From Miscanthus floridulus (lineage: Eukaryota; Streptophyta; Magnoliopsida; Poales; Poaceae): a stretch of DNA of 64,000 nucleotides. A program made the translations under genes and the position numbers. The DNA lies in NCBI RefSeq assembly GCF_019320115.1, contig NC_089594.1, forward strand, positions 22,032,055 through 22,096,054, given 5' to 3'. Below, piece after piece: positions 45,726 to 59,260 of this stretch (the first letter of the stretch is position 1; each line of letters starts with the position of its first letter). A model generated the notes under the pieces. That model was not told the origin of the DNA, searched no databases, and saw only the letters and a program-made list of their open reading frames with translations.

Positions 45726-48676
45726 ATGATCCTTGAGGGTGAAGTGAGCATAGCAAAGCGATTGGATTTTAATGTACACTCTGATGTTGAGTCAGTGGCC
45801 CCAGATATTCCTGCTCAAGAATGTACCGCACCACATAAGTCCTTTAGCATCCCATTATGTGTAAGTTTCATGCAACCATTACTTAAGACAGGTCTGCTAT
45901 TGTCACGTGTTGTTTGTGACATATATCGCATACTTTGTAGGGTGGTCCTCGCGCAGCCATCTCCATGGACAACGTAGCCGGCATGACTGGAGGAGGCCAG
46001 GAAGGTGCTAGTCCTTGCGCCGTCGACGCAGCCGGCATGACAGGAGAAGGAGGCCAGGAAGGTGGTCCTTGCACCGCCGTCCCCTTGGACGATGGAGCCG
46101 GCATGATAGGAGAAGGATGCCAGGAAGAGAATTTGTTGCCATCCCAAGACAATTCATCGCCCATGGTTTCTCCCTCTATCCGTGGAGTCAAGGGAGAGCA
46201 AGTAACACATGTATGGTCATCATTTGGTCTTTGATCTTCCTCTTCTATCTTTCATGTAGTTTCATCATGTATAAATGTGTGCATACTATACTGTACAGAA
46301 CACTATTGTTGCTATCGACGATAACACTCGTGCTAATGGGAACGCTCTCCATCATCTAGTAGCTGAAGAAGTGATAGACGGAGTACCAAATAAGGTAACA
46401 GTCTTTTTTCCTCTAACTAAATAGATAGGGCGAAGACAATTATAAATAACTACATTGTGGCAATATAGCTTTAATTCTGATTCGATTGCACAACAGGTGG
46501 TTGATAAAGTTGGAATAATTCCTGAAGTTGGTATGACTTTTGAATCAGAGGTCAAAGCTTATGAGATGTATAATGCCTATGCTGGTAATGTTGGGTTCAG
46601 TATAAGAAAGAGCCAGACAAGGCATCGAGGAGATGGTAGTATATGTCAAAAGTATATTGTTTGTAGTTGCCAAGGACATGGAGAAACTCAGACATCAAAG
46701 GATAGTACAAGGACAGGTTGTGATGCACGTGTTCAGTTTAGTGTCAGCAGAGAGGGGACTTGGACAGTGCAAAAGGTTGTACTTGATCACAATCATTATT
46801 TTGCTAGTACAAATAAATCGCATAAGCTGAGATCCCAACGACGTGTTGTAGAAGCGGATAGGATGTTGATTAACCAGATACGACAAGCTGGAATGAAGCC
46901 AACACAGGTATATGAGTTTATGAAGGAGTTTTATGGAGGATCTGACAAAGTTCCATTCTCAAAGATGGACTGCAAAAATAAAATTGGTCGTGAGCGTAGG
47001 AAGTACTTAGAATCAAATGATGCTCAAACAGTTCTAGAATACTTGAAGAATAAGCAGATAGAAGATCCTACATTCTTTTATGCCATTCAAATAGATGAGG
47101 ATGATGGTCGGATGGCTAATTTCTTTTGGGCAGATGGTCAGTCTATCATGGATTATGCATGCTTTGGTGACGTTGTGTCATTTGACACCACTTTTCAAAC
47201 TAATAAGCTTGAAATGCCATTTGCACCATTCGTTGGAACCGACCATCATAAGCAAACAATAATTTTTGGTGCTGCTTTGGTATTTAATGAGACCATTGAA
47301 TCATTTGTTTGGCTCTTTGAAACCTTTCTAACAGCAATGTCAGGAAAGCATCCAAGTACAATTTTCACCGATCAAGACGCAACCACGGCAGGAGCAATTG
47401 CCTACGTATTTAGGAATACAAGCCATCGTCTCTGTTTGTGGCACATCTATCTTAACGCCACTAAACATCTCGGGCATGTAATTCAGAAGCACCCTGATAA
47501 GTTTCTACCTAATTTTAAGAGATGTGTGTATGAAGATAGATCTGAAGATATGTTCATCCAGAAGTGGCATGAATTGTCGAGTAAGTATGACCTTGAGAAG
47601 AACCAATGGATGGCAAACCTATATGATTTGAGAAAAAGGTGGGCTATTGTCTACCGTGATTCATTTACAGCTAATATGGCCTCGACTCAAAGGAGTGAAG
47701 GCATGAACAATGTATTCAAGAAAAGATTCCGTAGGAGACTTGGACTTTCAGAGCTTCTTGTAGAATGTGAGAAGGTTTTTGCTAGCCTTCATGAAAATGA
47801 GTTAGACGCGGAATTTAACTCGCGTCGAAAAACCCCGATTACTTACAGCCCAAATTTGCCTTTGTTGAAGACTGCAGCTGAATCATATACAAGGAGGATG
47901 TATTCAGAGTTTGAAGAAGAATTTAAACTGCATTTCTCATTCTCTTGTAAATTGTTGCAAACAGATGGGTCAGTTTTGACATATATGGTTACGCATATGC
48001 ATTCTGTTCATGGAGCAACTGTCATCTTCAACGCTGTAGATATGGACATTACGTGTTCCTGCAGAAAGTTTGAGTCCATAGGTATGTACAGACACTTTAA
48101 ATTACAATACAGTTTGTTATAAATCAAGATTGAAAACAGAATCATTATCATGTAGGTATACTATGCAAGCATGCCTTCAAAGTCTTCAGTGTGAATGATG
48201 TTTTCAATTTGCCGTCCAAATATGTACTAAACAGATGGACAAAATATGCGAAAAGAGGATTTTATATTGAGAAACAAGGAGCGGAAAAGAAAAATATGAA
48301 AACACATGCTGCACGCATCTCACGAAAGGCGACATCCCTTGCACTGAAGTGCTCAGTGTCAAAACAACTTCTTGTTCACTTGGAGAAAGCCGTCGATAAT
48401 TTAGTTTTGGAAGTGGATAACTCTCTAAGCAAGGAGCCAGAAAAAACTGATGAGGTTCCTTTAGTATCGACTAACTGTGACACAAACACATTGAAAGGAT
48501 CAATATCATTTAGAGTTCCTCGGGTCGTAAAAAGTGCAAAGACTAGACGGCTCCAAAGCGCAGTTGAAAAGAACACAAAGAAGAAGAAGAAGAAGAGAAG
48601 TGCAAAGAAAAAAGGTGTTTCTCCTACCCATTGCTGTCAGCTCCTTCTGTTTCTGTCATGGCTGCTTTTATACTGA
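45726..48676 (+). CDS. FAR1-related (FRS) protein (unit 2)
   Basis: Exons 45726-45860, 45941-46201, 46299-46394, 46497-48081 and 48156-48676. The predicted protein is identical to that of unit 1: three A-G-M repeats, FAR1 zinc-binding domain, MULE-like domain with both early acidic residues, and a SWIM finger split by the last intron. Confidence 0.82.
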
Positions 48677-49083
48677 TTTTTTCAATTTCATTATATATAT
48701 TACACCTGGGTGCATTTTCTATATTGAATGCACCTAGGCCAAAAACTAGTCTCCAACAACTTCTATATCTCAACTCCCAATCTTTCCACACTTGGGAAAA
48801 TCAACCCAATCTTGTGAAAATTATAAGCGCACATATGGTTCTACCAATATAGAGGTGGATGGACATGGGAAAAATAAAGAATAGGACATGGTTTTCAATA
48901 CAAACATGTAAGAGAGAAAGAAAGTATAAAAGCGGTTTGGATGATCTAGAAATAGTTCGGGGTTCATGATTCAAAATTGTCTTCTATATTTTAGGAGCGT
49001 GGTTTTGAAAACTAATGTAAAAACTCAACAAATATGCTCCCAACTTTTTTTAGCCACTTGAAAACTCCTTAATTTACCAACTA
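48677..49083. other. 3' flank of the FRS gene, unit 2
   Basis: Same as 25821-26227. Confidence 0.35.
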
Positions 49084-49343
49084 CTCCCTCCGTACTGATA
49101 CAACATGTCGTTTAGGATAATGACACGGTCTTCAAAACACAACTTTGACCTCTTGTTTTTATAAAATATATTTATGGAAAAGTGATATATGTATACTTTT
49201 ATGAAAGTATTTTTCAAGACAAATCCATTTATATAACTTTCACATTTGCAACCTCAACAACTTAAAAGGTATTGATGATTTATATTCCCAATGGTTGACC
49301 CAAACCTTGTCCAAAATGACATGTTTTACGAGTACGGAGGGAG
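49084..49343. mobile_element. Stowaway MITE 2 (unit 2)
   Basis: Second copy of 26228-26487. Confidence 0.9.
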
Positions 49344-49374
49344 TATTTTTTTAGAACGATTGGAGATGCTTTTA

Positions 49375-49695
49375 GACCACGTTTGGGTCTATAAAACTAA
49401 TAGTTAGCTCCTTGGATCAAAAAGGTTTAGCTAATTGCTAGTGGAATACCCAACTAACAATAATTTCATTGGTCGAACTAAACTAGCTAATGCTCCCTTC
49501 GTTCTAAATTATAAGTCACTTTGACTTTTTTATATCCATTTTACAATGGATCTAAATATAATAATATGTTTAGATATATAGAAAAATGGATGAACAAAAA
49601 AATCAAAGCGACTTATAATTTAGAATATAGGGAGTATTAGCTAAAAACTATATTAGTTAGCTAACTATTAGCAACTAATCGCACCAAACATGGTC
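49375..49695. mobile_element. MITE split by Stowaway 3 (unit 2)
   Basis: Second copy of 26519-26839. Confidence 0.65.
49493..49634. mobile_element. Stowaway MITE 3, nested (unit 2)
   Basis: Second copy of 26637-26778. Confidence 0.82.
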
Positions 49696-49701
49696 CAAGA
49701 T

Positions 49702-52182
49702 TGTCGATGAGGGACCCGCGGGATACCCCACATAGAAGAGAGAAGATCTAGTCCAACTAGGATTTCCCATATGTAATCCCAGTAGCATTGCTATCATGTA
49801 ATCCTATTAGAACTTCTACTTTGTAACCGACTAGGATTCTTGCCTCCTGAACTATATAAAGAAGGGCAGGGCTTCCTAGATTGGCACAACCTCAACACAC
49901 AAGCCTAACAGAACAAGAGAACAGATAGAAGAGATCAGATAGAGAAAGATAAAGGAATACTACATCAACAGCTGGCGCGCTAGGTAAGGATTTTCGGTGC
50001 GTTGCGTTCGAGAGCTCGATGGAAATCAAGATCACGACTCGTCGGCCCTCGTTGGCAACTCGCAGCGGTTCTCGTCGACAACTCGTTGTGTTCATAGCAA
50101 CGACAATCTGCGATAGGATTTCACGTCTCAGACAATCGACTCCGAGCCACAAGCAAACTGTTCGACTGTATCAGGCTGTTCGACTACATCAAACGACAAG
50201 CGAGCTATCAAGCCTAGGTGCTTCCATCTACTCGAATGCTACGCGAACTACTTGAACGCCACGCCAACTACTCAGCTACGGCGATTGACAACTCGGCCTA
50301 CAATCAAGCTAATTCACGCTTTAAATTTTTAATTTTTAATATATTTCCGAATAATTTTCGTGCGCCTCTGTGGTCGCACTATCCACGACTACTCCACATC
50401 TCCGAGCTTGTAGTCGGGATGACACCCAATGGGTGTGCATCGTGCACTCTAGTCTTCTCTTAACGGTCGCTAAAGTACTCGGGTAGCGCATGCCTTAATC
50501 CGTGAAGCCTCGGCTCTTCTGTGCATAAGTCTCGATAAATGAGCAGCGATAACAGGGACCAAGGTGCTTAAACGTATCAGGACACTACCTAGGTAGTTTA
50601 CATGGCCTAACAAGAGCAAGACACGACACATTCTTTTTATTTCGCACAGGCTAACTGTTCTAGTCTTCTCTTAACGGTCGCTAAAGGACTTGGGTAGCGC
50701 ATGCCTTAATCTATTAAGCCTTGGCTCTTCTATGCCTAAGTCTCGATAAATGAGCAGCGATAACAGGGACCGTGGTGCTTAAACGTAACATGACGCTACC
50801 TGAGGAGTTTACATGGCCTAACAAGAGCAAGACGCGAAAATTTTTACATGCATTTCATAGTACCAAGGCCCACCCCTGATTATTTATTCATATATAGGAC
50901 ATGCTCCTGACTTTCTATCTGGAACGTCAATTATAGCATATTTTTAAATTTAACATGCAGGGGCTACATCTGTACCATGCCATTGGGAAGGACACGCTCC
51001 CGAGAGCTACCTTACTCAACCAACAAATCAGACAATTTCAAAAAGAACCCAGGCTGGTCAAAAAACAACCTAGACGAGGTGCGCCAAGGATCAGACAAGT
51101 TCAGAAAGAACCCGGATAGGTAAAAAACAACCCAGACAAGATGCGTCAAGGATCAGACAAGTTCAGAAAGAACCCATGTTGATCAAAAAACAACCCAGAC
51201 GAGGTGCGTCAAAATTACAGATAAGTTTAGAAAGAACCCAGGATGATAAAAAAACAACCCAGACGAGGTGCGTGAAGGATTGGACAAGTTTAGAAAGAAC
51301 TTTGATTGAACAAGTTCAGAAACAACCCAGATGAAGCGCGTCAAGGGTCGAAAAAGTCTAGAAACAACTCAGATGGATCAAAAACTTATCTGTAATTACA
51401 AGTACTCGGACACAGGCTTAGGGGCTACATGATACATATCCTCAAAAAGAAAACCCCCAAACTTTTTCTCAAGGACAGATTCTAGACGCCCAAGAAGCAA
51501 GAGGCTCGGGGGCTACACTCACTAAAGAAAGAACCCAGAGAGAATAGACCAAAAGGACCCTCCAGCTTTTTCATCACAAAAAGCAAGAGGCTCGGGGGAG
51601 AAAGTGCACGTCAATCAAGGTGAACCAACCAAATAAAAGAAGACCATCTCAAGTCACTGCAGAGGAACCCATAATAGATACAAGAACGAAGATGAAGATC
51701 AGAAAGAACAAGGAAGTTCCTAGAGCTCAACCATGAAATGCTCGGGGACTTGTCGATACGGGACCCACGGGATAGCCCACATAGAAGAGAGAATATCTAG
51801 TCCAACTAGGATTTCCCATACGTAATCCTAGTAGCATTGCTATTATGTAATCCTATTAGGACTTCTACTTTGTAACCGACTAGGACTCTTGTCTTCTGGA
51901 CTATATAAAGGAGGGCAGGACTTCCTAGATCGGTACAACCTCAACATACGACCCCAACAGAATAAGAGAACAGATAGATGAGATCATATAGAGAAAGATA
52001 GAGAGAATACTACAGATAGCGCATCACGTAATATATTATCTACCCTAGACTGGACGTAGGGCCCCGTGATTTTGTGGCATGTCGAACCAGTATAAATCGT
52101 TGTCTCCCTGCGTTCACCATCGAGTTCATGCATACGTCGATACCCCTCCAAACAAATCATCGTCCCGGGTACCCTCATGACA
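49702..52182 (+). mobile_element. Non-autonomous LTR element (unit 2)
   Basis: Second copy of 26846-29326, with the same incomplete left LTR (49702-49964), 211-bp-period repeat (50449-50836), minisatellite (51031-51371) and 3' LTR (51751-52182). Confidence 0.82.
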
Positions 52183-53864
52183 AGCAGTCAATGGTAAAAC
52201 ATCGTTAAAGATGTGTTCTTCATAGTATATATATACAACATTGACAACACATGTCTAGATAGGGGGGGGGGGGAGAGGGTGAATCTAGGCGGAATCAACA
52301 TAGGTTCATCATCAAAGTCGACTAGGGTCTTGTATATTCATTATTGAGCAATGCAAACAAAATAGTGTTTTTTCGTTGGTTTTGCTTGAAGTCAGCGTGA
52401 ATGGCAGATCAGGGTTTCATGAGAGTTTCATGAGCATTTTATAAGCTGATGTGGCATTGTATTAATAGAGAGATGAGATATGATAAAAGTTTCATATGAT
52501 GAAAAGAGTTTAATGGAATAAAACTTTTCCACACTATTTCCAATACATGGGAATTTTGAAAACAGTGAGATGAAATCTTCAATTGGACTGGCCTTAACAA
52601 TCTCATTAATGGCCAAATGTTTTGAATTATTATGACTGTATAGGATGTTTTTCTTATGTATTTAGTGAAAATTAGTGTGGAAGCTATGTTAACAAAGTCT
52701 TGTTAACAATATTAAGATATATATTGTCATGTTTTTTATTGCACCATGTGATCTTCGATATATATTTAGTTTAAATGTTAGTGTAAATTATATCCGGTCT
52801 TTGGTTGCATTCATTTTTGTAGCAAGACGGGCTTAACCTTTTTGATCTTATTAGTTGTTCAGGTTTATCCGCGTTTCTAGTGCTTATTAGATCTTATATT
52901 CATTGTATTTGTAATAAAATCGGTTCTATATAGGTCATAGATTACACTCTTGCATACTTAGGGGGTGGGGACTGCTCTGATCCATGTTTTTCAGCTCCCA
53001 TCTATGTTTTTTTTTCAAACGGTTTTAGCTCCACACATACAGTTCGAAAAAAAGGATGAAGTTCTAAGAGCACTTAGATAGGTGCTCCATTAAAACCTGA
53101 AGTTTGTGAAGCTGCTCTACGGTGGAGTTTGTGGAGAGAGAAACCTAGAAAGAGTACATTAATGCAAGTTTAAGGTTTGGACCTCCTGCCCAATCCATGT
53201 TGGCAGCCACATCAGTGCTTGGGCGACGTCAGATAAGGGTTTGGACCTGGTTGGTACAATAATATAAGTTTAGGGTGTCAGAAATGGAAATCCTAGGTAT
53301 TAGGAGTTATAGGAGAACTCTAGACAAATTTAGGAGCTGCATGTGAATGAAATAGTCCTTAAAAAATAATAGGTCCTACACTGTTCAAAAAGGAAAAAAA
53401 TGGGGTATGGACCATTCTACACGGATCTTGTGCGTATTGTGCTGCTACTGCATGAGTTTACTGTAGTTCTCTCTCCTCCCATATTTAGTTGAGATCCACA
53501 TGTCATGCGTATGGTCCCTACAGTGCTCATGCGGATAATCCTCACCTAATTTGTTTGCTTAAAAAAAGGACATCACTCTTCCAAGACTACGGCATGAATG
53601 CGTGATAGCACTACTAGTGGGACCCAATAACTCCGATGCAGTTTGTTCTTATCTTCATGCTTAGACACTCACAGCATGACTGGATGGCATATGAGTAGTA
53701 TTTTTATATAGAGTTGGCACTGAGGCAAGTACTTGCCTTGCTCCACAAATTTCTGGCGTCGGTACCACCTATTGCAGTGTGTGGACACCTATTGCAGCGT
53801 GTGGAGTGATTCCCAAATCTTTTTGTCCTTTTCATTTTAAGCTTCACTTAATAAAAAAAATTAA
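52183..53864. other. Gene-free AT-rich stretch, unit 2
   Basis: Same as 29327-31008. Confidence 0.4.
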
Positions 53865-54641
53865 GGGCCTATCGTTACAGCTCACAGCTGTTGTGATCTG
53901 TTTTCTTGCCAAACACCCATTGCTAAAATAGCTTCATGGGTGAAACTGTTTTTCTTTCTCTCTCGTAAGGAAATGAAGTGGGATGAAGCTGAAAAAAGTA
54001 GCTTATTCCAGCTCTCTCCCTCATTTCTCTCTGCCATCTATAATGAAGTTGTTGGTGAAGTTGTTTTGCCAAACAATTTTTCTAAAACAACTCAGCTTCA
54101 CTTAAAAAGTTGTTCATGAAGCTGTTTCTAAAAAAAATAGCTTTACTAGCAAAAGTTTTAAATCTCCAGCTAAGCCCCTTAGCTGTTGACCTCCAATGCA
54201 GCTAAGCCCAGCTATAGCCGGAGATAGCTTCAGCTAAGCCGTTTAGCTGTTTTTCTTAAACAAAAGGAAAAACAGAGAAGAAGCAATATATCGAATGACA
54301 AATCTCGTATAGCTGTAGTGCATGGATAGGCAAAGCAATGGGCTAACGAGATGAGTCGGAGATATGAGAAGATGCCAGGGTTACGTTATTTTCCTGGGCT
54401 GGATGGAAGGGCAAAGCAATGGGCCGGCAGTGGCACACGTTTTAGTGGGCCGCTCTGACATAGTTTAGCGGTAGCTAAGTTTGTCCCAATTAGCCGCAAT
54501 CTCCAGCTATCTCGGGCTATTAGCGTTTTACTTTTCTTAGCGCTAAAAGTGACGTATCTTAGCTGTGACTTTGTCCCGCAGCTATCGCCGGCTATTTTAA
54601 ACTTTATTTACTAGTAAAGCTGAGCTGTGTCAAACGAGACC
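53865..54641. mobile_element. Large MITE-like element with nested insertion (unit 2)
   Basis: Second copy of 31009-31785. Confidence 0.6.
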
Positions 54642-54737
54642 TACGCTTCATTTTAGGCTAACACTAACGCCGTGGAGGGCCTAAGAACGGTATATGAAGT
54701 ATCTCTTTTAAATAGTACATGGCCGAGGCAACTCCTT

Positions 54738-56243
54738 TCAACACGCCCGGGCTTGGAAGCCAAAGGTCAGCTTCTGCAGATCATAGACAACCCTGAAAGA
54801 TCTCAGGGCTTTGTTCCCTAGAATCTGAACATCCGGCACGCCAGCAGCGTCATTCGACTGGAACGCCAAACATATGCGATCAGTTGACTGCTGATGGAAC
54901 ACATTCTCCGGCGGTAGTTCCAGCGTAGCCCTTAGGAGCTGCATCTGCACCGTCGGCAAGCTCCTCCAGTTCACCGGCTCGCCGCCGGCAGGCCTGAAGC
55001 AGACCTTCCGACCGTACTCACGGTAATACGCCTTATCTTGCATCGCCGACGCTATCGCCTCGGCGAGAGCATAAAAAACTGAGGACGAGACGAAGGTGTC
55101 ATCGGTCCCAGAGTCGACCACCAGGATCTGGCGCCCGTCGACCTCCAGAGGCTTCCCGTCGACGGCGATGCCCAGCAGCAGAACCGAGTAGACGTGCTGC
55201 CTACGCCCGTACCCCCTGATCAATGTCGTGACGAGCTCCAGCTTCTGCGGGTACGGCCCGACGATGAGAAACCCCTCGGCGCGGTGGTCGCCGGGAAAGC
55301 AGTAGGCGAAGGCGTTGTAGGTCGTCAGCCGTGCCATCTGGTTGAAGAAGGAGTAACGCTTGTCGCCGAGGCCGATGACGCCCGCCTCGAGGCCGTAGAA
55401 CATGTCGTCCTCGCTGCACCCGAAGACGAAGTCGTCGACGATGGTGTAGTTGTCGCCCAGGGCGAGCCTGTCCCTCCCGAGCTTCCCCGCCGAGTACTGC
55501 GACCCGTAGCGCAGGCCGTAGAGGCAGGTGTCCGTCTCGTCGACGCAGCCGTAGGGGACGCCGTTGTCGGCCTGGATGTCGAGGCAGTCCTCGTCGGAGC
55601 AGCCGACGTGACGGTACGTGGCGGAGCGGTGAGGGTCCAGCTTGGGGCCAGCTTCTGCCGCCTGCTCGTGGCACCGTATCCGACACCTCTTGCAGTTGAC
55701 CCAGGAGAGGGTGGAGCCGGTGTCGATGGTGACGAGGTTGAAGACGGCAGGGGTGCCCAGCCTGATGGCCATGAAGTACTTGCCTTGATGGATCTTGTCG
55801 TTCCCAATCACGGTGCCTGCGTCTGATACGCTTGCTGCGTGGATCGTCGATGGGTCTTCGTCAACACACGGGTGCTTCATGTGGAACACAGGGAAGTGGA
55901 AGGCGCCATCTTTCCTCTGCCGAGACTCTGAGCATGCATCCATTGGGGGTGTAGGATCAAAATCAAAATATAAAAACATGAAGAAAATATAGGAGTAAAC
56001 TCTATTTGCAATGTACTAGCTACATCCATGGACAAAATGAACAATCACAAAAATAAAAAAGAAATGAAAAGAAAACAGAAACATGAAGGATCATGAAGAC
56101 AAGGTTGGCATATATAATCTCGTGCAGATGAATGAAGAGAGATTACCGTACGTCGCTGGCGAGCATACTCCAGTGCAGTTGCACGGTCCGACCATATAGC
56201 TTAGAGCAAGCAACACCATGACAAGCACCGGTATAAATTCCAT
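54738..56243 (-). CDS. Nepenthesin-type aspartic protease (unit 2)
   Basis: Exon 1 is 56243-56147 (signal peptide) and exon 2 is 55927-54738, giving 428 residues. It is identical to the unit 1 protein, with D-T-G-S and D-S-G-T active-site motifs and the Cys-rich insert. Confidence 0.88.
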
Positions 56244-57003
56244 TTCGGGAAAAATCAGTAGTATTTGCTTGTAAGGTGTGTGCAGTGTGCACGGCAGGCT
56301 GCATATGTTTGGGCTTCAAGAAGCTACACTCTAAGAGCATGTAGTGTGCCCTTCAATTAGTAGTAAGGGCGATGAACTGCAATTTAATTAATTTGGACAA
56401 TGCTCACACTTTCATGCGAAACGGTATCACCACCTAACCTAGCTTTATTGTTACTCACAGCATCGTCATGCATTTGTACATGTTGGGACTGGGGATTTTA
56501 TTGCCGGCTTATATTTAAGGGTAAAGTCCAATTTACACCCTCCAATTTTCACCAAAGTCCGGATTTCAACCTCGAACTTCAAAACCGGACAACTTTGACC
56601 CTCCAACTCTCGAAAAAGTTCAACTTTCAACCGGCTGGGCGGTTTTGCGGGTGAACAGTAACTTTTGATATTTTTGGGAGCGCTAACATTTTATATTATT
56701 TTTTCGAGCATCTTAACATCCTCAAATGAAAAAACTCAAAATTACAAAGTTGTAGATCTCATCGAGGTCTACAATTTACATATAAAAATTATCTTCATCC
56801 GACATCGTATTGAAGGGTTTTCTATTTTTTGAAATTTGAGTCTCATCACGTGACAAAATATGGTGCTGAAATTTTATATTATTTTTTCGAGCATCTTACT
56901 GTCCTCAAATGAAAAAACTCAAAACTACAAAGTTATAGATTTCATCGAGGTCTACAATTTACATATAAAATTTATCTTCATTGTTTTGTCGCGACTTGGC
57001 ATG
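56244..57003. other. Upstream of the protease gene and transposon remnant, unit 2
   Basis: Same as 33388-34147; the 111-bp direct repeat lies at 56688-56981. Confidence 0.4.
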
Positions 57004-58683
57004 TAAGAGATGAAAGAGTCCGACCAGCTCGCGACTTCTTTCATCACACCATTTGGCATGTACTGCTATGTGACTATGCCGTTCGGCCTAAAAAACGCAG
57101 GGGCCACATACCAGCGGTGCTTGACCCATGTCTTTGGCGAGCACATCGGGAAGACCGTCGAGGCCTACGTGGACGACATCGTGGTCAAGTTCAGGAAGGC
57201 CAGTGATCTCGTCGACGACTTGGAAATAGCCTTCACATGCCTCAGGGAAAAGGGCATCAAGCTTAACCCCGAAAAGTGTGTCTTCGGGGTCCCCCGAGGC
57301 ATGCTTTTAGGATTCATAGTCTCGGAACGCGACATCGAAGCCAAACCGGAGAAGGTCTCGGCCGTGACCAACATGGGGCCGATCCGAGACCTCAAGGGAG
57401 TACGAAGGTTATGGGATGCCTTGCGGCCCTAAGCCGCTTCATCTCGCGCCTTGGCGAAAAAGGCTTGCCTCTGTACCGCCTCTTGAGGAAATCAGAACGC
57501 TTTTCATGGACCCCCAAGGCCGAAGAAGCCCTCGCTAAACTCAAAGCATTGCTCACCAATCCACCCATTCTAGTACCGCCAGCCAAGGGCGAGGCTCTCT
57601 TGCTCTATGTCGCCGCCACGACCCAAGTGGTCAGTGAGGCTGTAGTAGTCGAGAGGCAGGAAGAAGGGCATGCTCTACCCATCCAACGACCTGTTTACTT
57701 CATCAGCGAAGTACTCTCCGAGACCAAAACACGCTACCCCCACGTCCAGAAACTGATCTACACCGTAGTCTTGGCTCGACGCAAGCTGTGCCACTACTTC
57801 GAATCCCACCCGGTAACCGTGGTGTCGTCTTTCCCCCTGGGGGAGATAATCCATAACCGGGAGGCCTCAGGTAGGATTGCCAAGTGGGCCGTCGAACTCA
57901 TGGGGGAAGCTTGGTCCTTTGCGCCTCGGAAAGCAATTAAATCTCAGGTCTTGGCCAATTTCGTGGCAGAATGGACCGACACCCAACTGCCACCTGCCCA
58001 AATCCAGGCGGAATACTGGACCATGTACTTCGACGGGTCCCTGATGAAGACTGGGGCGGGCGCGGGTCTGCTCTTCATCTCACCCCTAGGAGTACACATG
58101 CGCTACATGATTCGGCTCCACTTCGCCGCCTCCAACAACGCAGCCGAGTACGAAGCCCTCGTCAACGGCTTGTAGATCGCCGTCGAACTTGGGGTACGAC
58201 GTCTCGACGTACGGGGCCATTCGCAGCTCGTTGTCGATCAGGTGATGAAGGAGTCGAACTGCCATGACCCCAAGATGGAGGCATACTGCAGGCTGGTACG
58301 TCGCCTTGAAGACAAGTTCGACGGTCTTGAACTCAACCACATCGCGTGAAAATTCAACGAGGCCGCGGACGAACTGGCAAAGATGGCGTCGGCACGGGCC
58401 CCGGTCCCCCGAATGTCTTCGCTAGAGATCTCCATAAGCCTTCCATCGACTACGCCTCGGCAGTGGAAGAGGGCCCACCATAAGCCGAGACCTGAAGGTG
58501 GGCGACCTGGTGCTGAGGCTGAGGCAGAGCAACAAGGGCCGCCACAAGCTGACCCCACCATGGGAAGGACCGTACATCGTCGCCCAAGTGCTGAAGCCCG
58601 GGACCTACAAGCTAGCCAACGAGAAGGGCGAAATCCTCACCAACGCTTGGAACATAGAACAGCTACGTTGCTTTTACCCTTAA
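57004..58683 (+). pseudogene. gypsy C pol remnant, integrase deleted
   Basis: RT (57010-57432, Y-V-D-D), RNase H (57276-58175) and the integrase tail (58498-58683). Stops at 58173-58175 and 58347-58349 and the integrase deletion are as in B. Confidence 0.88.
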
Positions 58684-59260
58684 ATTTCTAAGCATTGTAT
58701 ACATTGTTTCTCTGAATACAATTAAGAAGCGTTCTTTAGTTGTTCTAATTTTTCGAGAAACCCCCCGAGCCCATCACGGGTCTCGGCAATACGATAACAC
58801 CATAAGGGAGACTCGGCTCTGCCTCTGTAGAACCGAGCCTCCCTTGGGGGCTAGAAGGGGGGACTCCCCCCTAAGTCCCACGCACCATTTTTTCAGTCAT
58901 TTTTCGAAAAAATCCTACGCCAAACTCTCTAGCGTGCTCTAACAAATCAATTGTGAAAAAAACCTAAGGACCGAAAAGCTGCCTCAAGGCCAGAAGGCCG
59001 ACTGAGTCGCGAGACGGCCTACGCCTCCGGGCTATGGCACTCCCTCACCACCTTTTGCCCGGGGGCGGCTCAGGCTCCGAGGAAGTTTTTTGCAAGGGAT
59101 TTGTTCAGAGACGAGACAGAGGGCAGAGGCTCGAAAATACAATGAAAAACGATTAAAGAAGCATAGACGCACGATTACTTTAAAAAGGCCTCGACGGCCA
59201 CCAGCGTTATGATAGGGTAACATAATCCCTAATCTATTTGCATGGCCTCTCGGGCCCAGG
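58684..59260. other. Spacer between pol and antisense ORF of element C
   Basis: Homologous to 2436-3015. No gene. Confidence 0.6.
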
